From: OMIS01 sp964443885
GTDB taxonomy: Bacteria; Patescibacteriota; Microgenomatia; UBA1400; PJMF01
Assembly (NCBI GenBank): GCA_964443885.1
Contig: CAYUES010000030.1
Coordinates: forward strand, 1 to 15,015
Length of the DNA: 15,015 bases
Direction: 5' to 3'
A program made the position numbers and the translations under genes. The notes below the pieces were generated by a model. It saw nothing but the letters and a program-made list of their open reading frames with translations, was not told the DNA's origin and ran no database searches. Below, one piece after another: positions 1 through 7,172 of the stretch (positions are counted from its first letter, which is position 1; each line of letters begins with the position of its first letter).

Positions 1-1
1 A

Positions 2-871
2 CGTAACTATGTTGATCAGACAGACTTTTATAACAACTGCAAAGATAAAATTCAGTATATTTTTGCTAATTCTAGAATGAGAAAATGGTCACTTTCTATT
101 GTTAACATAAAACTCAAACAATTTAATTTCCATATTCCTACTATGATCAATATAGAGTTGCAAACTTCAAATGCAGCTGATTTTGAACTAGTATTTTTGT
201 TGGAGACAAGTCCAACTACACCAAGAGTTATTCGTTTTGCAGTAGATACTAAAAAAAATAATTTTGCTTGGTCGCTGATTGAAGAGCAGAACATGAGCAT
301 AGTTCTACAACACTTTTATTGGTATTCGCAAAGTCTTATTAAAATTATTCTCGAACACATTCACAGTAAAGTAGCAGCTCAGCTAGAAGAAAAAAAACAA
401 AAAAAACTCGGGATTAAAGTTTCTAGTCAGCCCGCCCTTCCCAAAAAAATAGCCCCACAAGCACCTGTTGCTGTGGCTGAAAAAACTTCGTCAAAAAGAA
501 GAACAGAAAGTACCAAATCGCAGCCGGCAGTTCAAGTAAAAAAGACAGAAAGTTCGGAGAGATCTCAAACGCCAATCAATACATTACGGATTAATCCGGG
601 CGATATGAAAGAAGCTCTTAAAAGAGGTGGTATTAAAGATAAAAAACGGAGAAGAGAACTGGGTAGTATGGTTTGGAAGTTACAAGTAAACCCTGCTATT
701 TTTCAGCCAAGACAACTAGAAGATACCTATATAGGTGATTTGCCGGTATATACTTGTATGCTTGGGATACACTATCGGGCATTGCTTTTGCAAGATGAAA
801 CAGCTAAAGAGCCAGGAAAGATTACGTTTACGCTATACTCAATAACTCATCGTGCTGGAGCATACAAGTAA
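2..871 (+). CDS. Hypothetical protein, 5' end outside window
   Basis: I do not recognise this protein. The reading frame is open all the way to the left edge: 26 sense codons precede the first ATG at 77, and they read like real protein, so the gene probably starts upstream of the window. The visible part has an aromatic and hydrophobic N-terminal half. A Lys/Ala/Pro/Ser-rich, probably disordered linker follows (about nt 370-590), and then a compact basic C-terminal domain. The last 30 residues (HYRALLL, then SITHRAGAYK) resemble the end of RelE/ParE-fold toxins, where a YR strand is followed by a strand ending in HR..VY. That is only a pattern resemblance and no antitoxin partner is visible. 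The stop is TAA at 869-871. The promoter for pnp follows within 40 bases, so this gene is not obviously in an operon with pnp. Alternative internal starts are 77 and 143. Confidence 0.7.
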   Translation, partial: RNYVDQTDFYNNCKDKIQYIFANSRMRKWSLSIVNIKLKQFNFHIPTMINIELQTSNAADFELVFLLETSPTTPRVIRFAVDTKKNNFAWSLIEEQNMSIVLQHFYWYSQSLIKIILEHIHSKVAAQLEEKKQKKLGIKVSSQPALPKKIAPQAPVAVAEKTSSKRRTESTKSQPAVQVKKTESSERSQTPINTLRINPGDMKEALKRGGIKDKKRRRELGSMVWKLQVNPAIFQPRQLEDTYIGDLPVYTCMLGIHYRALLLQDETAKEPGKITFTLYSITHRAGAYK

Positions 872-908
872 ACTACGGGCTACTTCTCGAGAAAACCCGT
901 ATTTTCTG

Positions 909-917
909 TGGTACAAT
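909..917 (+). promoter_or_regulatory. Extended -10 promoter of pnp
   Basis: The site is TGG followed by TACAAT (hexamer 912-917), an extended -10 of the TGn type with no convincing -35 box. The same TGGTACAATAAAC string recurs in front of sufC at 10652, and TGTTACAATA precedes sufB. This supports a shared promoter style for housekeeping genes. The predicted transcript start is near 924, giving pnp a leader of about 130 nt. Confidence 0.6.
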
Positions 918-936
918 AAACCCTAGTAATAAAGGT

Positions 937-1027
937 AAGTGTATTGAAGAGGATTCGAGAGAGACGATACTGACTGATTGTAAAAATCAGACCGCCGGTG
1001 TCTTTTCTCCAGAATACTCAAACACTT
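937..1027 (+). promoter_or_regulatory. Foldable 5' leader of pnp
   Basis: The arms 937-942 (AAGTGT) and 1022-1027 (ACACTT) can close the leader. Inside it lies a perfect hairpin, CTGATT (974-979) with AATCAG (985-990) and a GTAAA loop. Purine-rich GAGAGAGAC upstream can partly pair with GTCTTTTCTC downstream. In E. coli, pnp is autoregulated through a leader stem processed by RNase III and PNPase. Whether this leader acts the same way is inference. Confidence 0.35.
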
Positions 1028-1053
1028 TTCCGCTTTAAATTAAGGAGCTGGAT

Positions 1054-3365
1054 ATGTCATATCCACAGTACCCAAATACGTATAAAAAAGACATCAAGGT
1101 CGGTGATAAAACCGTCACCGTTGAAGTCGGTCGCTACTCAGAGCAAGTTTCAGCTGCTGTGATCACCACTTGTGGTGAAACAGTCGTGCACACCACTGTC
1201 GCCTTGGGTCGCAAAGTAAACTTAGGCTACTTCCCACTTTCTGTCGAGTACGCTGAAAAGTTATTCGCAAGTGGCATCATCAAAGGTTCTCGCTGGGTCA
1301 AGCGCGATGGTCGCCCAAGTGACGATGCGATTCTCAAAGGCCGCGTTGTTGACCGCTCACTTCGTCCAATGTTCCCAGATGGTATTACCAATGAAGTCCA
1401 AGTTATCTCAACAGTTTTCTCCTATGATGGTGAGAACGAACCAGATATGTTGGCCCTTCTAGGTGGTGCAATCGGTCTCAGTATTTCAGATATTCCATTT
1501 GACGGTCCACTGGCTGGTATCCGCATGGGCTACCAAAAATCGACTGGTAACTTTGTAATCAATCCAACCATGTCAGAGCAAAAGATTGATGACATGGACT
1601 TAATCGTTTCTGGTACTGCCAACANNNNNNNNNNGTGATGGTCGAAGCAGGAGCTGATGAAATTTCTGAAGCAGTGATGATCGAATCTCTAACCAAAGCT
1701 CAAGAAGTTTGTGGTGAGATCTGTGCCCAGATTGATAAAATGGTCAAAGAAATCGGTAAAGAAAAACTTTCTTTAGTCGAGATCAACGAAGAAGCAGAAG
1801 CTCGCTCAGAAGCGCTTAAAAAACGCATTATGAAAGACTACGCCAAAGAAATGCGTGCAGTCGTTGAAAAAGAAGGTCGCTTAGAACCAAGTGGTGCAAG
1901 TGAGTTATCTAAAGAAATTTTGGCAAAGTTTAATGAAGGTGTTGCAGATGAAGCTGAAAAAGTTTCTGATGCTGAACTCTCAACTGCGTTCCATTCTTTA
2001 ACCAAGAAAATTGCTCGCAGTATGATCATCGATGAAAAGATGCGCCCAGATGGTCGTAAGACTGATGAAGTCCGCCAAATCTGGTGTGAAGTCGATGTCT
2101 TCCCACGGACTCATGGTTCTGCCATGTTCAAACGCGGTGCAACTCAAGCTCTCACAATCACTACACTCGGTGCGCCAAATCTTGGCCAATTGATCGAGAG
2201 TATTGAAGGTGAAGAAGTTCGTCACTACATGCATCACTACAACATGCCTCCATACGCTTCTGGTGAAGCCGGTCGCTTTGGAATGCCAAAACGCCGCGAA
2301 ATTGGACACGGTGCTTTAGCTGAACGCGCCCTTTTGCCAATGATCCCAACTCAAACTGAGTTTCCATACGCAATTCACGTTGTGTCTGAAATCATGAGTT
2401 CAAATGGTTCAACTTCACAAGCATCTGTCTGTGGCTCAACGATGTCTTTGATGGCAGCAGGTGTGCCGATCAAACGTCCAGTTGCAGGTATTGCAATGGG
2501 ACTAATGAGTGATGGCAAGAACTACGTTGTTCTCTCGGACATTCAAGGTCTGGAAGATCACGTTGGTGACATGGACTTCAAGGTGGCTGGTACGACCGAA
2601 GGTATTACCGCCATCCAGATGGACATCAAGCTCAAAGGTATTCCTCGCCCTGTCTTAGAGCAAGCGCTCGAGCAAGCAAAAGTTGGTCGTCTGCACATCT
2701 TGGAAAAGATGCTGGCTGCAATTCCTGAGCCTAGAAAAGAGCTTTCACAATATGCTCCTAAGATTGAACAAGTAACCATTCCTGGCGACAGAATTGGTGA
2801 GTTGATCGGTCCAGGCGGCAGAAACATTAAGGCTTTGATCGAGATGACTGGTGCGCAAATCGACGTCGATGAAGACGAAGAGCGCGGAGTTGGCTTAGTG
2901 AATATTTCTTCACAAGATCAATCAGTGATCGATGCAGCCAAGACTCGCATTCAAAATATGTTCCGCGAGATGACAGTCGGTGATGAGTACGATGGAACTG
3001 TTATCCGTGTTGAGTCATATGGTGCATTTGTCGAGTACTTACCAGGTCGCGAAGGTTTGGTCCACGTCTCAGCAATGTCTACCGAGTTTGTGCCTGATGC
3101 ATCTGCAATCGTCAAAGAAGGCGATGTTGTCCATGTTCGTGTCAACGAAATTAAAGAAGACGGTAAAATCTCTCTTTCAATGTTAACTCCAGAACAAGAA
3201 GAGCAAGCTCGGGCCAATCGTCCAGCTCGCACCGGTGGTGACAGAGGTGGCGATCGCGGTGGTTTTGGTGGAGGTGGCAGACGCTTTGGTGGCGGATCCG
3301 ACCGAGGTGGTCGTGGTGGCTACGGTGGCGGACGCGGAGGAGACCGAGGCGGTCGACGCGACTAA
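1054..3365 (+). CDS. pnp: Polynucleotide phosphorylase (PNPase), interrupted by assembly gap
   Basis: PNPase degrades RNA 3'-5' by phosphorolysis in the cytoplasm as a ring-shaped trimer. The order is RNase PH domain 1, the helical linker, RNase PH domain 2 (starting near RPDGRK at 2041), a KH domain with IGPGGRNIK (GPGG at 2808-2819) and an S1 domain (about 2968-3190). The second core keeps the phosphate-binding loop as GSTSQASVCG and the metal-site motif EDHVGDMDFK, so it should be active. After S1 there is an unusual tail of about 50 residues, rich in Gly, Arg and Asp with repeated RGG. The start at 1054 follows AAGGAG (1042-1047) at 6 nt. The ten Ns at 1625-1634 put the two halves out of frame. 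The frames reconnect if the true missing length is 2, 5 or 8 nt; 5 nt would restore the usual spacing before VMVEAGADE and give about 768 residues. I therefore call one intact gene, not a pseudogene. Confidence 0.96.
1625..1634. other. Scaffold gap (10 N) inside pnp
   Basis: Ten Ns separate AAC-A from GTG-ATG in pnp. Read literally they break the frame. The number of missing bases must be 2 modulo 3, so ten is a placeholder and not a measured length. The flanks show no sequence overlap. Confidence 0.97.
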
Positions 3366-3378
3366 CACTTGAACACTG

Positions 3379-3411
3379 CAGCACTGCAAGAGAACTTCTT
3401 GCAGGCGGCTG
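3379..3411 (+). other. Hairpin in the pnp 3' UTR
   Basis: CTGCAAGA (3384-3391) pairs perfectly with TCTTGCAG (3397-3404) around a GAACT loop. CAGC (3379-3382) can extend the stem with GCTG (3408-3411) across a small internal loop. No U-tract follows, so this is more likely an mRNA-stabilising or processing hairpin ahead of the true terminator. Confidence 0.45.
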
Positions 3412-3460
3412 CGCTGTAAAAAAGCACCAACGTCTGTGCTGAAACATACAGTGAAACAAG

Positions 3461-3488
3461 AAAGGCCCTCTGCAAAGAGGGCCTTTTT
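3461..3488 (+). terminator. Rho-independent terminator of pnp
   Basis: An 11-bp perfect stem (3461-3471 with 3476-3486, core AGGCCCTCT/AGAGGGCCT) is capped by a GCAA tetraloop. It runs directly into TTTTT at 3484-3488. It lies about 95 nt after the pnp stop and separates pnp from the convergent gene. Confidence 0.93.
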
Positions 3489-3535
3489 AATTGTGTAAGT
3501 ATGTAGTTCAACCTAGCTTAAATAAACGTTTAATA

Positions 3536-3556
3536 AACTGCATCTGAAACGCAGTT
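3536..3556 (-). terminator. Weak terminator for the minus-strand membrane gene
   Basis: Read on the minus strand, AACTGC (3556-3551) pairs with GCAGTT (3541-3536) around a 9-nt loop. The A/T-rich sequence TATTAAACG follows. It lies 12 nt past the stop of the minus-strand gene. The stem is short, so confidence is limited. Confidence 0.4.
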
Positions 3557-3567
3557 AGAATCAAGTC

Positions 3568-4710
3568 CTACTCAGTCGGTGTATACTCAAGCATGCTATC
3601 AGGAATAGGGTCGGAAGTTGAATCTGGAGTAGATTCAAACTCTGTTTCAAAAGTAGAAAAGTCGTACATATCATCAGAATAGTTAGATTCATCCATCTGG
3701 TTTTGACTACTTTTGTTGAAGTAATCACCAAGTTGGTCACCAGCAGTTGCGGTGACAACAATTGCTACAAGAGCAAATAACACCCAACCGATGATCGCAA
3801 TAGCAACTAACGTTTTATACAAGCCACTACTCGTAGCTCCCTCTGGGGTAGCAGCTTTTGCCTGTGAGTAGAGAGTTACCGCAAAGGCAATCGAAAACCA
3901 ACTCATTACTTGTGAGAGAAAGAAGTCAACAACAGCATAAGCAGCTGCAATATTTTCACCCAGTGCTTCAAAAATAGTTGGCAGAAGAAAGCTAATTACA
4001 AAGTATAATATAGCTAAGAGGGAATAGCGCCCAATCAGTTTGCCAAAGTTTGCCGCGATGATGGCGACACTCCCTTTGAGAGCTTCGAATGGTCTTTTGC
4101 CTTCGAGTAGCAACTCATATGTTGCAAAACTAAAGAAGATAGACATTATGATTCCGGGAATGAAAAAGACCCACATTCCACCAAATATCATAAATCCCAA
4201 GGCAAGATTGAGCAAAATAAACACGCCAATTTTACTGAACGCTGTAGAAGTTATTTCACCTAGCTTCGGTTTGTTCTCTGCCCAAGCAAAAGTGTAGATA
4301 AGTCCTAACATATATACGGCACCAATAATCATCATGAGAATAGCCAGCAAACCGACACTGGCAGCAGCATAACCTACAAAGGATGGCCCAAGTTGTGAAA
4401 GTACTGCTGGCAAACCATCTTCACTGACTACTTCAATAATTTCAGAAATAGGCATGATACTGGCAGTTAAACCAATAAATAAACCTCCCGAAATAAGAGC
4501 TGCCACCAGATATGCTAGGCCAGCAAGTAAAGATAAAAATAAGGCATTGAGTGCACCATTAGTAAATCGTTGCCAGCTTTGTTGGAAAAGCTCACTGATG
4601 GATGAAAAAGGCACAGTAGTTACTGCGGCCGCATCAGGAGTAGTGTTATTTACTGGAGCTGGAGAAGTCATTTGTGTTTTGGAAGAGGTACCGGTATTCA
4701 TATGTGCCAT
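3568..4710 (-). CDS. Polytopic membrane protein (GPDPase membrane-domain / DUF975-like)
   Basis: This 380-residue protein has a polar Ser/Thr/Pro-rich N-terminus of about 50 residues and roughly six to seven hydrophobic segments (about 56-82, 112-140, 162-198, 228-248, 258-282, 300-322). It ends in an acidic Ser/Asp/Pro-rich tail of about 55 residues. The segment FFIPGIIMSIFFSFATYELL followed by EGKRPFEALKGS matches the pattern of integral-membrane families such as the membrane domain of glycerophosphodiester phosphodiesterase or DUF975 (PGI, then E-G-x-x-x-x-x-A-L-x-x-S). No phosphodiesterase catalytic domain is attached, so no enzymatic role can be claimed. No clear Shine-Dalgarno site precedes the ATG at 4710; an in-frame ATG three codons later is an alternative start. 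It is monocistronic and convergent with pnp. Confidence 0.85.
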   Translation of the reverse strand: MAHMNTGTSSKTQMTSPAPVNNTTPDAAAVTTVPFSSISELFQQSWQRFTNGALNALFLSLLAGLAYLVAALISGGLFIGLTASIMPISEIIEVVSEDGLPAVLSQLGPSFVGYAAASVGLLAILMMIIGAVYMLGLIYTFAWAENKPKLGEITSTAFSKIGVFILLNLALGFMIFGGMWVFFIPGIIMSIFFSFATYELLLEGKRPFEALKGSVAIIAANFGKLIGRYSLLAILYFVISFLLPTIFEALGENIAAAYAVVDFFLSQVMSWFSIAFAVTLYSQAKAATPEGATSSGLYKTLVAIAIIGWVLFALVAIVVTATAGDQLGDYFNKSSQNQMDESNYSDDMYDFSTFETEFESTPDSTSDPIPDSMLEYTPTE

Positions 4711-4722
4711 TCATGTAAAAAA

Positions 4723-4739
4723 GGATACTTTTAGTATTC
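4723..4739 (-). promoter_or_regulatory. Operator-like inverted repeat
   Basis: GGATACT (4723-4729) and AGTATTC (4733-4739) form a 7-bp inverted repeat with one mismatch and a TTT centre. It lies between the predicted promoter and the start codon of the minus-strand membrane gene. The size and position suit either a small operator or a weak leader hairpin. Confidence 0.3.
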
Positions 4740-4745
4740 TTTTAG

Positions 4746-4754
4746 AATATACCA
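4746..4754 (-). promoter_or_regulatory. Extended -10 promoter of the minus-strand membrane gene
   Basis: On the minus strand the site reads TGG-TATATT (hexamer 4751-4746), the same extended -10 style as pnp and sufC. It lies 35 nt upstream of the ATG at 4710. Confidence 0.4.
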
Positions 4755-4835
4755 TTTTGCTACCAAATTTAAACTAGGAATGAACATATGAATAGAAAAT
4801 GAACAAAAGATAAGCTAAAGATGCTCAGTACAATC

Positions 4836-4864
4836 TTCCCAGAATTTCTGTCTACGCGTATACT
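4836..4864 (+). promoter_or_regulatory. Promoter of the aldolase-like gene, apparently leaderless
   Basis: TTCCCA (4836-4841), a 17-bp spacer and TATACT (4859-4864) precede the ATG at 4871 by exactly 6 nt. The A of the start codon would therefore be the transcript's first base. There is no Shine-Dalgarno site. Confidence 0.6.
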
Positions 4865-4870
4865 GAATCA

Positions 4871-5734
4871 ATGAACGTAGAGACAATTGCGACACGACAG
4901 GGAATGTTTACAATCCTAGCTGCTGATCAACTGGTGGCAGTCGGTGACATCTTGGGAGTGCCAGTTTCACAATCTAACGCTGATCCGACCTTGAAAAAGC
5001 TCTTAGAGGAGCTGATTACCGCGTACAAATCTGCATTCTCGAGCATCTTGGTAAGCCCAGAAGTAAGCCATGCTACTAGTGCTGGATTATTTTCAGAAGT
5101 TGGCAGTATTTTCCCGCTCGAGCGACGGACTTTTGATGCCGACCCGTTATCCGTCCCAATTTTGTCGCAAACCTGGAGTGTCGAGGCAGTCCGCAACAAC
5201 TATGGAGTGGCAAAACTCGAGCTATTTTTTAATCCTGAAGAAAAAGAAGCGGCCACCAAAAAACAGCTTGTCGCCGAAGTCTATGATTACTGCCAGCACG
5301 AAGGAATTGATTTGCTGTTGGAAGTGCTTGTGTATATGGAAGGCTCTGAGCAAGAGTATCAAGAACACTTTCCAGATTTGCAGCTGGGGGCAGTCCAAGA
5401 GCTGAGAAATTTATGCTCGGTGATGGCTTTAGAGTACCCGCTCAGTGCATTGGGTGCGGTCACCCTCACGGCCGAACTCGATATTCCGTGGCTACTCAGT
5501 ATGCGCAACACGCCATACGAATTGGCAAAAGAACAACTCCGCACCGTTTTAGAAAGTGGTGCACGCGGCTATATGGGTATTGAGCAGTTTCTGCCTGATC
5601 GGACAAGTACCTCCCAGAACTCTGTGGCACCTGCCTTTGATCAAGAAAAAGTGAGACAGTTTATTCAAACCACCGGGCGAGATCGCGCGCTAGAGCTGGC
5701 AAGAATCGTGGCCGAAGCTGGTCAAACTGCCTGA
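4871..5734 (+). CDS. LacD-like class I aldolase family protein, probable catalytic lysine missing
   Basis: The 287-residue protein aligns by eye along its length with tagatose-1,6-bisphosphate aldolase (LacD), a TIM-barrel class I aldolase. Landmarks are ILAADQ (LacD ALAFDQRG; D19, Q20 here), AKLELFF (LacD VKFLLYY; K115), LLEVLVY (LacD FLELLTY; E151) and VMALEYP (LacD VLKVEVP). In the last motif the Schiff-base lysine of LacD corresponds to A186. The Arg after the DQ pair is Leu21, and the LacD GRATW motif near the C-terminus has no clear counterpart (GIEQF). Asp, Gln, Lys and Glu of the pocket are kept, yet normal imine catalysis is unlikely. It may be a pseudo-aldolase with a binding or regulatory role (S. 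pyogenes LacD.1 has a regulatory role), or a related enzyme with a relocated lysine. The stop is TGA. Confidence 0.75.
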   Translation: MNVETIATRQGMFTILAADQLVAVGDILGVPVSQSNADPTLKKLLEELITAYKSAFSSILVSPEVSHATSAGLFSEVGSIFPLERRTFDADPLSVPILSQTWSVEAVRNNYGVAKLELFFNPEEKEAATKKQLVAEVYDYCQHEGIDLLLEVLVYMEGSEQEYQEHFPDLQLGAVQELRNLCSVMALEYPLSALGAVTLTAELDIPWLLSMRNTPYELAKEQLRTVLESGARGYMGIEQFLPDRTSTSQNSVAPAFDQEKVRQFIQTTGRDRALELARIVAEAGQTA

Positions 5735-5761
5735 GTTCCGCCTCAAGTCGCAACCTGGTTT

Positions 5762-5781
5762 TTACAGTTTTCTTGCTGTAA
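5762..5781 (+). terminator. Weak hairpin after the aldolase-like gene
   Basis: TTACAG (5762-5767) and CTGTAA (5776-5781) form a 6-bp stem with an 8-nt loop, followed by TTTGG. The stem is A/T-rich and the U-tract is short, so this is at best a modest terminator. Confidence 0.3.
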
Positions 5782-5798
5782 TTTGGATAAACGTAGGA

Positions 5799-5826
5799 TT
5801 GCTCAACGCTGATTATTTGGTATGGT
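5799..5826 (+). promoter_or_regulatory. Promoter of the superoxide dismutase gene
   Basis: TTGCTC (5799-5804), a 16-bp spacer and TGG-TATGGT (hexamer 5821-5826) resemble a sigma70-type promoter with an extended -10. The predicted leader is about 75 nt. It contains TACTG and CAGTA arms that could form an imperfect hairpin. Confidence 0.4.
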
Positions 5827-5907
5827 CTAGCTACTGTTGGCTCTCATATGTAGCAACAAACGCAGTAAAAAGTAAAAAATACGTACAAAGTTACCTGAAA
5901 GGATCTT

Positions 5908-6519
5908 ATGTTTACCCTTCCTCAACTACCCTACGAACACGCTGCCCTTGAACCATACATCGATGCGGAAACGTTGCAGATTCATCATACCAAGCTTCAT
6001 CAGGCCTACGTCGATAAATTAAATGCGGCGCTGGAAGCACACTCTGGTTTAGCTAGCCAATCAGTCGAAGAACTCTTGATGGGCTTTGACTCCATTCCTG
6101 AAGCGGTCAAAACTGCGGTTCGCAATCACGGCGGAGGCCATGCCAATCACTCATTATTCTGGACAATCATTGGACCTCAAGGTGATCCAACACCCAGTGG
6201 TGCAATCGGGGAAGCTATCAATACCACATTTACCAATTTTGAAAACTTTGCCGAAAAATTTGCCGCCACAGCAACTGCTCACTTTGGTTCTGGCTGGACT
6301 TGGCTCGTGGTGACTAAAGATAAAAAACTAGCAATCTATTCTTTGCCCAATCAAGATTCACCGCTCATGCAAGGTGACACGCCAATCTTAGGCTTAGATG
6401 TCTGGGAACATGCATACTACCTCAAGTATCAAAATCGCCGTCCAGAATACATTACTGCGTTCTGGAGTGTGGTGAACTGGGCAGAAGTAGAGCGACGCTA
6501 TAGCGCAGCACTTGGCTAG
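5908..6519 (+). CDS. sodA: Superoxide dismutase, Mn-type
   Basis: The enzyme dismutates superoxide to oxygen and hydrogen peroxide. It has 203 residues, full family length, and no signal peptide, so it is cytoplasmic. The four metal ligands are visible: H26 (IHHTK), H81 (GGGHANHSLFW), D164 and H168 (LDVWEHAYY). GGGH together with Q149 in NQDSPL is the manganese-type arrangement; iron-type enzymes place the outer-sphere Gln elsewhere. Residue 30, which is His in the common HHxKHHxxYV motif, is Leu here, while the gateway Tyr34 is kept. That His belongs to the hydrogen-bond network linking the active site to the dimer interface. The start at 5908 follows AAAGGA (5898-5903) at 4 nt, with GAAAGGAT giving a good Shine-Dalgarno match. 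The exonuclease gene follows after 32 nt and is probably co-transcribed. Confidence 0.96.
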   Translation: MFTLPQLPYEHAALEPYIDAETLQIHHTKLHQAYVDKLNAALEAHSGLASQSVEELLMGFDSIPEAVKTAVRNHGGGHANHSLFWTIIGPQGDPTPSGAIGEAINTTFTNFENFAEKFAATATAHFGSGWTWLVVTKDKKLAIYSLPNQDSPLMQGDTPILGLDVWEHAYYLKYQNRRPEYITAFWSVVNWAEVERRYSAALG

Positions 6520-6551
6520 GATCACATACACAGATCACGTAGAAAGCTGCC

Positions 6552-7136
6552 ATGTTACAACTAATTCTCGATGTCGAAACTAAGAAAGCCTTTGATGAGG
6601 TCGGGGGATTTTTCCCCGACAAACTCGGTGTCTCGTTTGTGGGTGTGTGTGTTCGGGAAACCAACTCTGGCCAAGGCGAGATGCACTCGTTCTTTGAAAA
6701 AGACTTGCCAGATTTATTTCCGCTTTTAGAAAAGGCAGACGTGGTGATTGGATTTAATATTGATGGCTTCGATATGCAAACACTCGTCCCGTACTACAAA
6801 GGTGACATCACCAAGATTCCTACACTCGATGTGATGACCCGCATTAAGAAGAGTATTGGCCATCGGATTGGGCTAGACGCCGTGGCCAAAGAAACTCTGG
6901 GAATTGGTAAATCAGGCGATGGGCTGGACGCCATTAAGTACTTCAATAGCAAAAACTGGGAAGCTCTCAAAAAATACTGTTTGCAAGACGTGGCGGTGAC
7001 CCGTGATATCTATGACTTTGGTTTGAACAAAGGGACAGTCAAGTTTCGCAATAAATGGAATCGGCTGATCGAGTGCCCAGTTGATTTTTCTTTTACCCCC
7101 AGTAAAGATGCTGGCATTCAGATGAGTTTACTGTAA
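6552..7136 (+). CDS. DEDD-family 3'-5' exonuclease
   Basis: The 194-residue protein is a stand-alone exonuclease domain of the RNase H-like DEDD superfamily, which removes nucleotides from DNA or RNA 3' ends with two metal ions. Exo I is LILDVET (D7, E9), exo II is VIGFNIDGFD (N69, D74), and exo III is YCLQDVAVT (Y142, D146, the YxxxD form typical of DEDDy enzymes). The IGLDAVAKETLGIGKSGDG stretch between II and III resembles the exonuclease domain of family B polymerases and YprB-like proteins. The Lys/Arg-rich C-terminus could contact nucleic acid. No promoter or strong Shine-Dalgarno site precedes it, and it sits 32 nt after sod, so read-through from the sod promoter is likely. Whether the substrate is DNA or RNA cannot be told. 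Confidence 0.85.
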   Translation: MLQLILDVETKKAFDEVGGFFPDKLGVSFVGVCVRETNSGQGEMHSFFEKDLPDLFPLLEKADVVIGFNIDGFDMQTLVPYYKGDITKIPTLDVMTRIKKSIGHRIGLDAVAKETLGIGKSGDGLDAIKYFNSKNWEALKKYCLQDVAVTRDIYDFGLNKGTVKFRNKWNRLIECPVDFSFTPSKDAGIQMSLL

Positions 7137-7155
7137 GATAGATAAACGATAGTAT
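7127..7155 (+). promoter_or_regulatory. Candidate promoter of the first Nudix gene
   Basis: TTTACT (7127-7132), a 17-bp spacer and TAGTAT (7150-7155) each match the consensus at four of six positions. The transcript would begin about 11 nt before the ATG at 7173. The -35 overlaps the end of the exonuclease gene. Confidence 0.3.
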
Positions 7156-7172
7156 TTGCAAAACTAAGAAGT

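Noticed and set aside
3231..3362. G-rich repeats at the end of pnp as a non-coding repeat
   Set aside because: They are in frame and encode the RGG tail continuous with the S1 domain.
1054..3365. pnp as a frameshifted pseudogene
   Set aside because: The frame change coincides exactly with the run of Ns, and both halves are well conserved with catalytic motifs intact.
3151..3459. Minus-strand ORFs antisense to the end of pnp
   Set aside because: Their His/Ser/Arg- and Ser/Thr/Ala-rich products are the complement of Gly/Arg codons, with no start signals.
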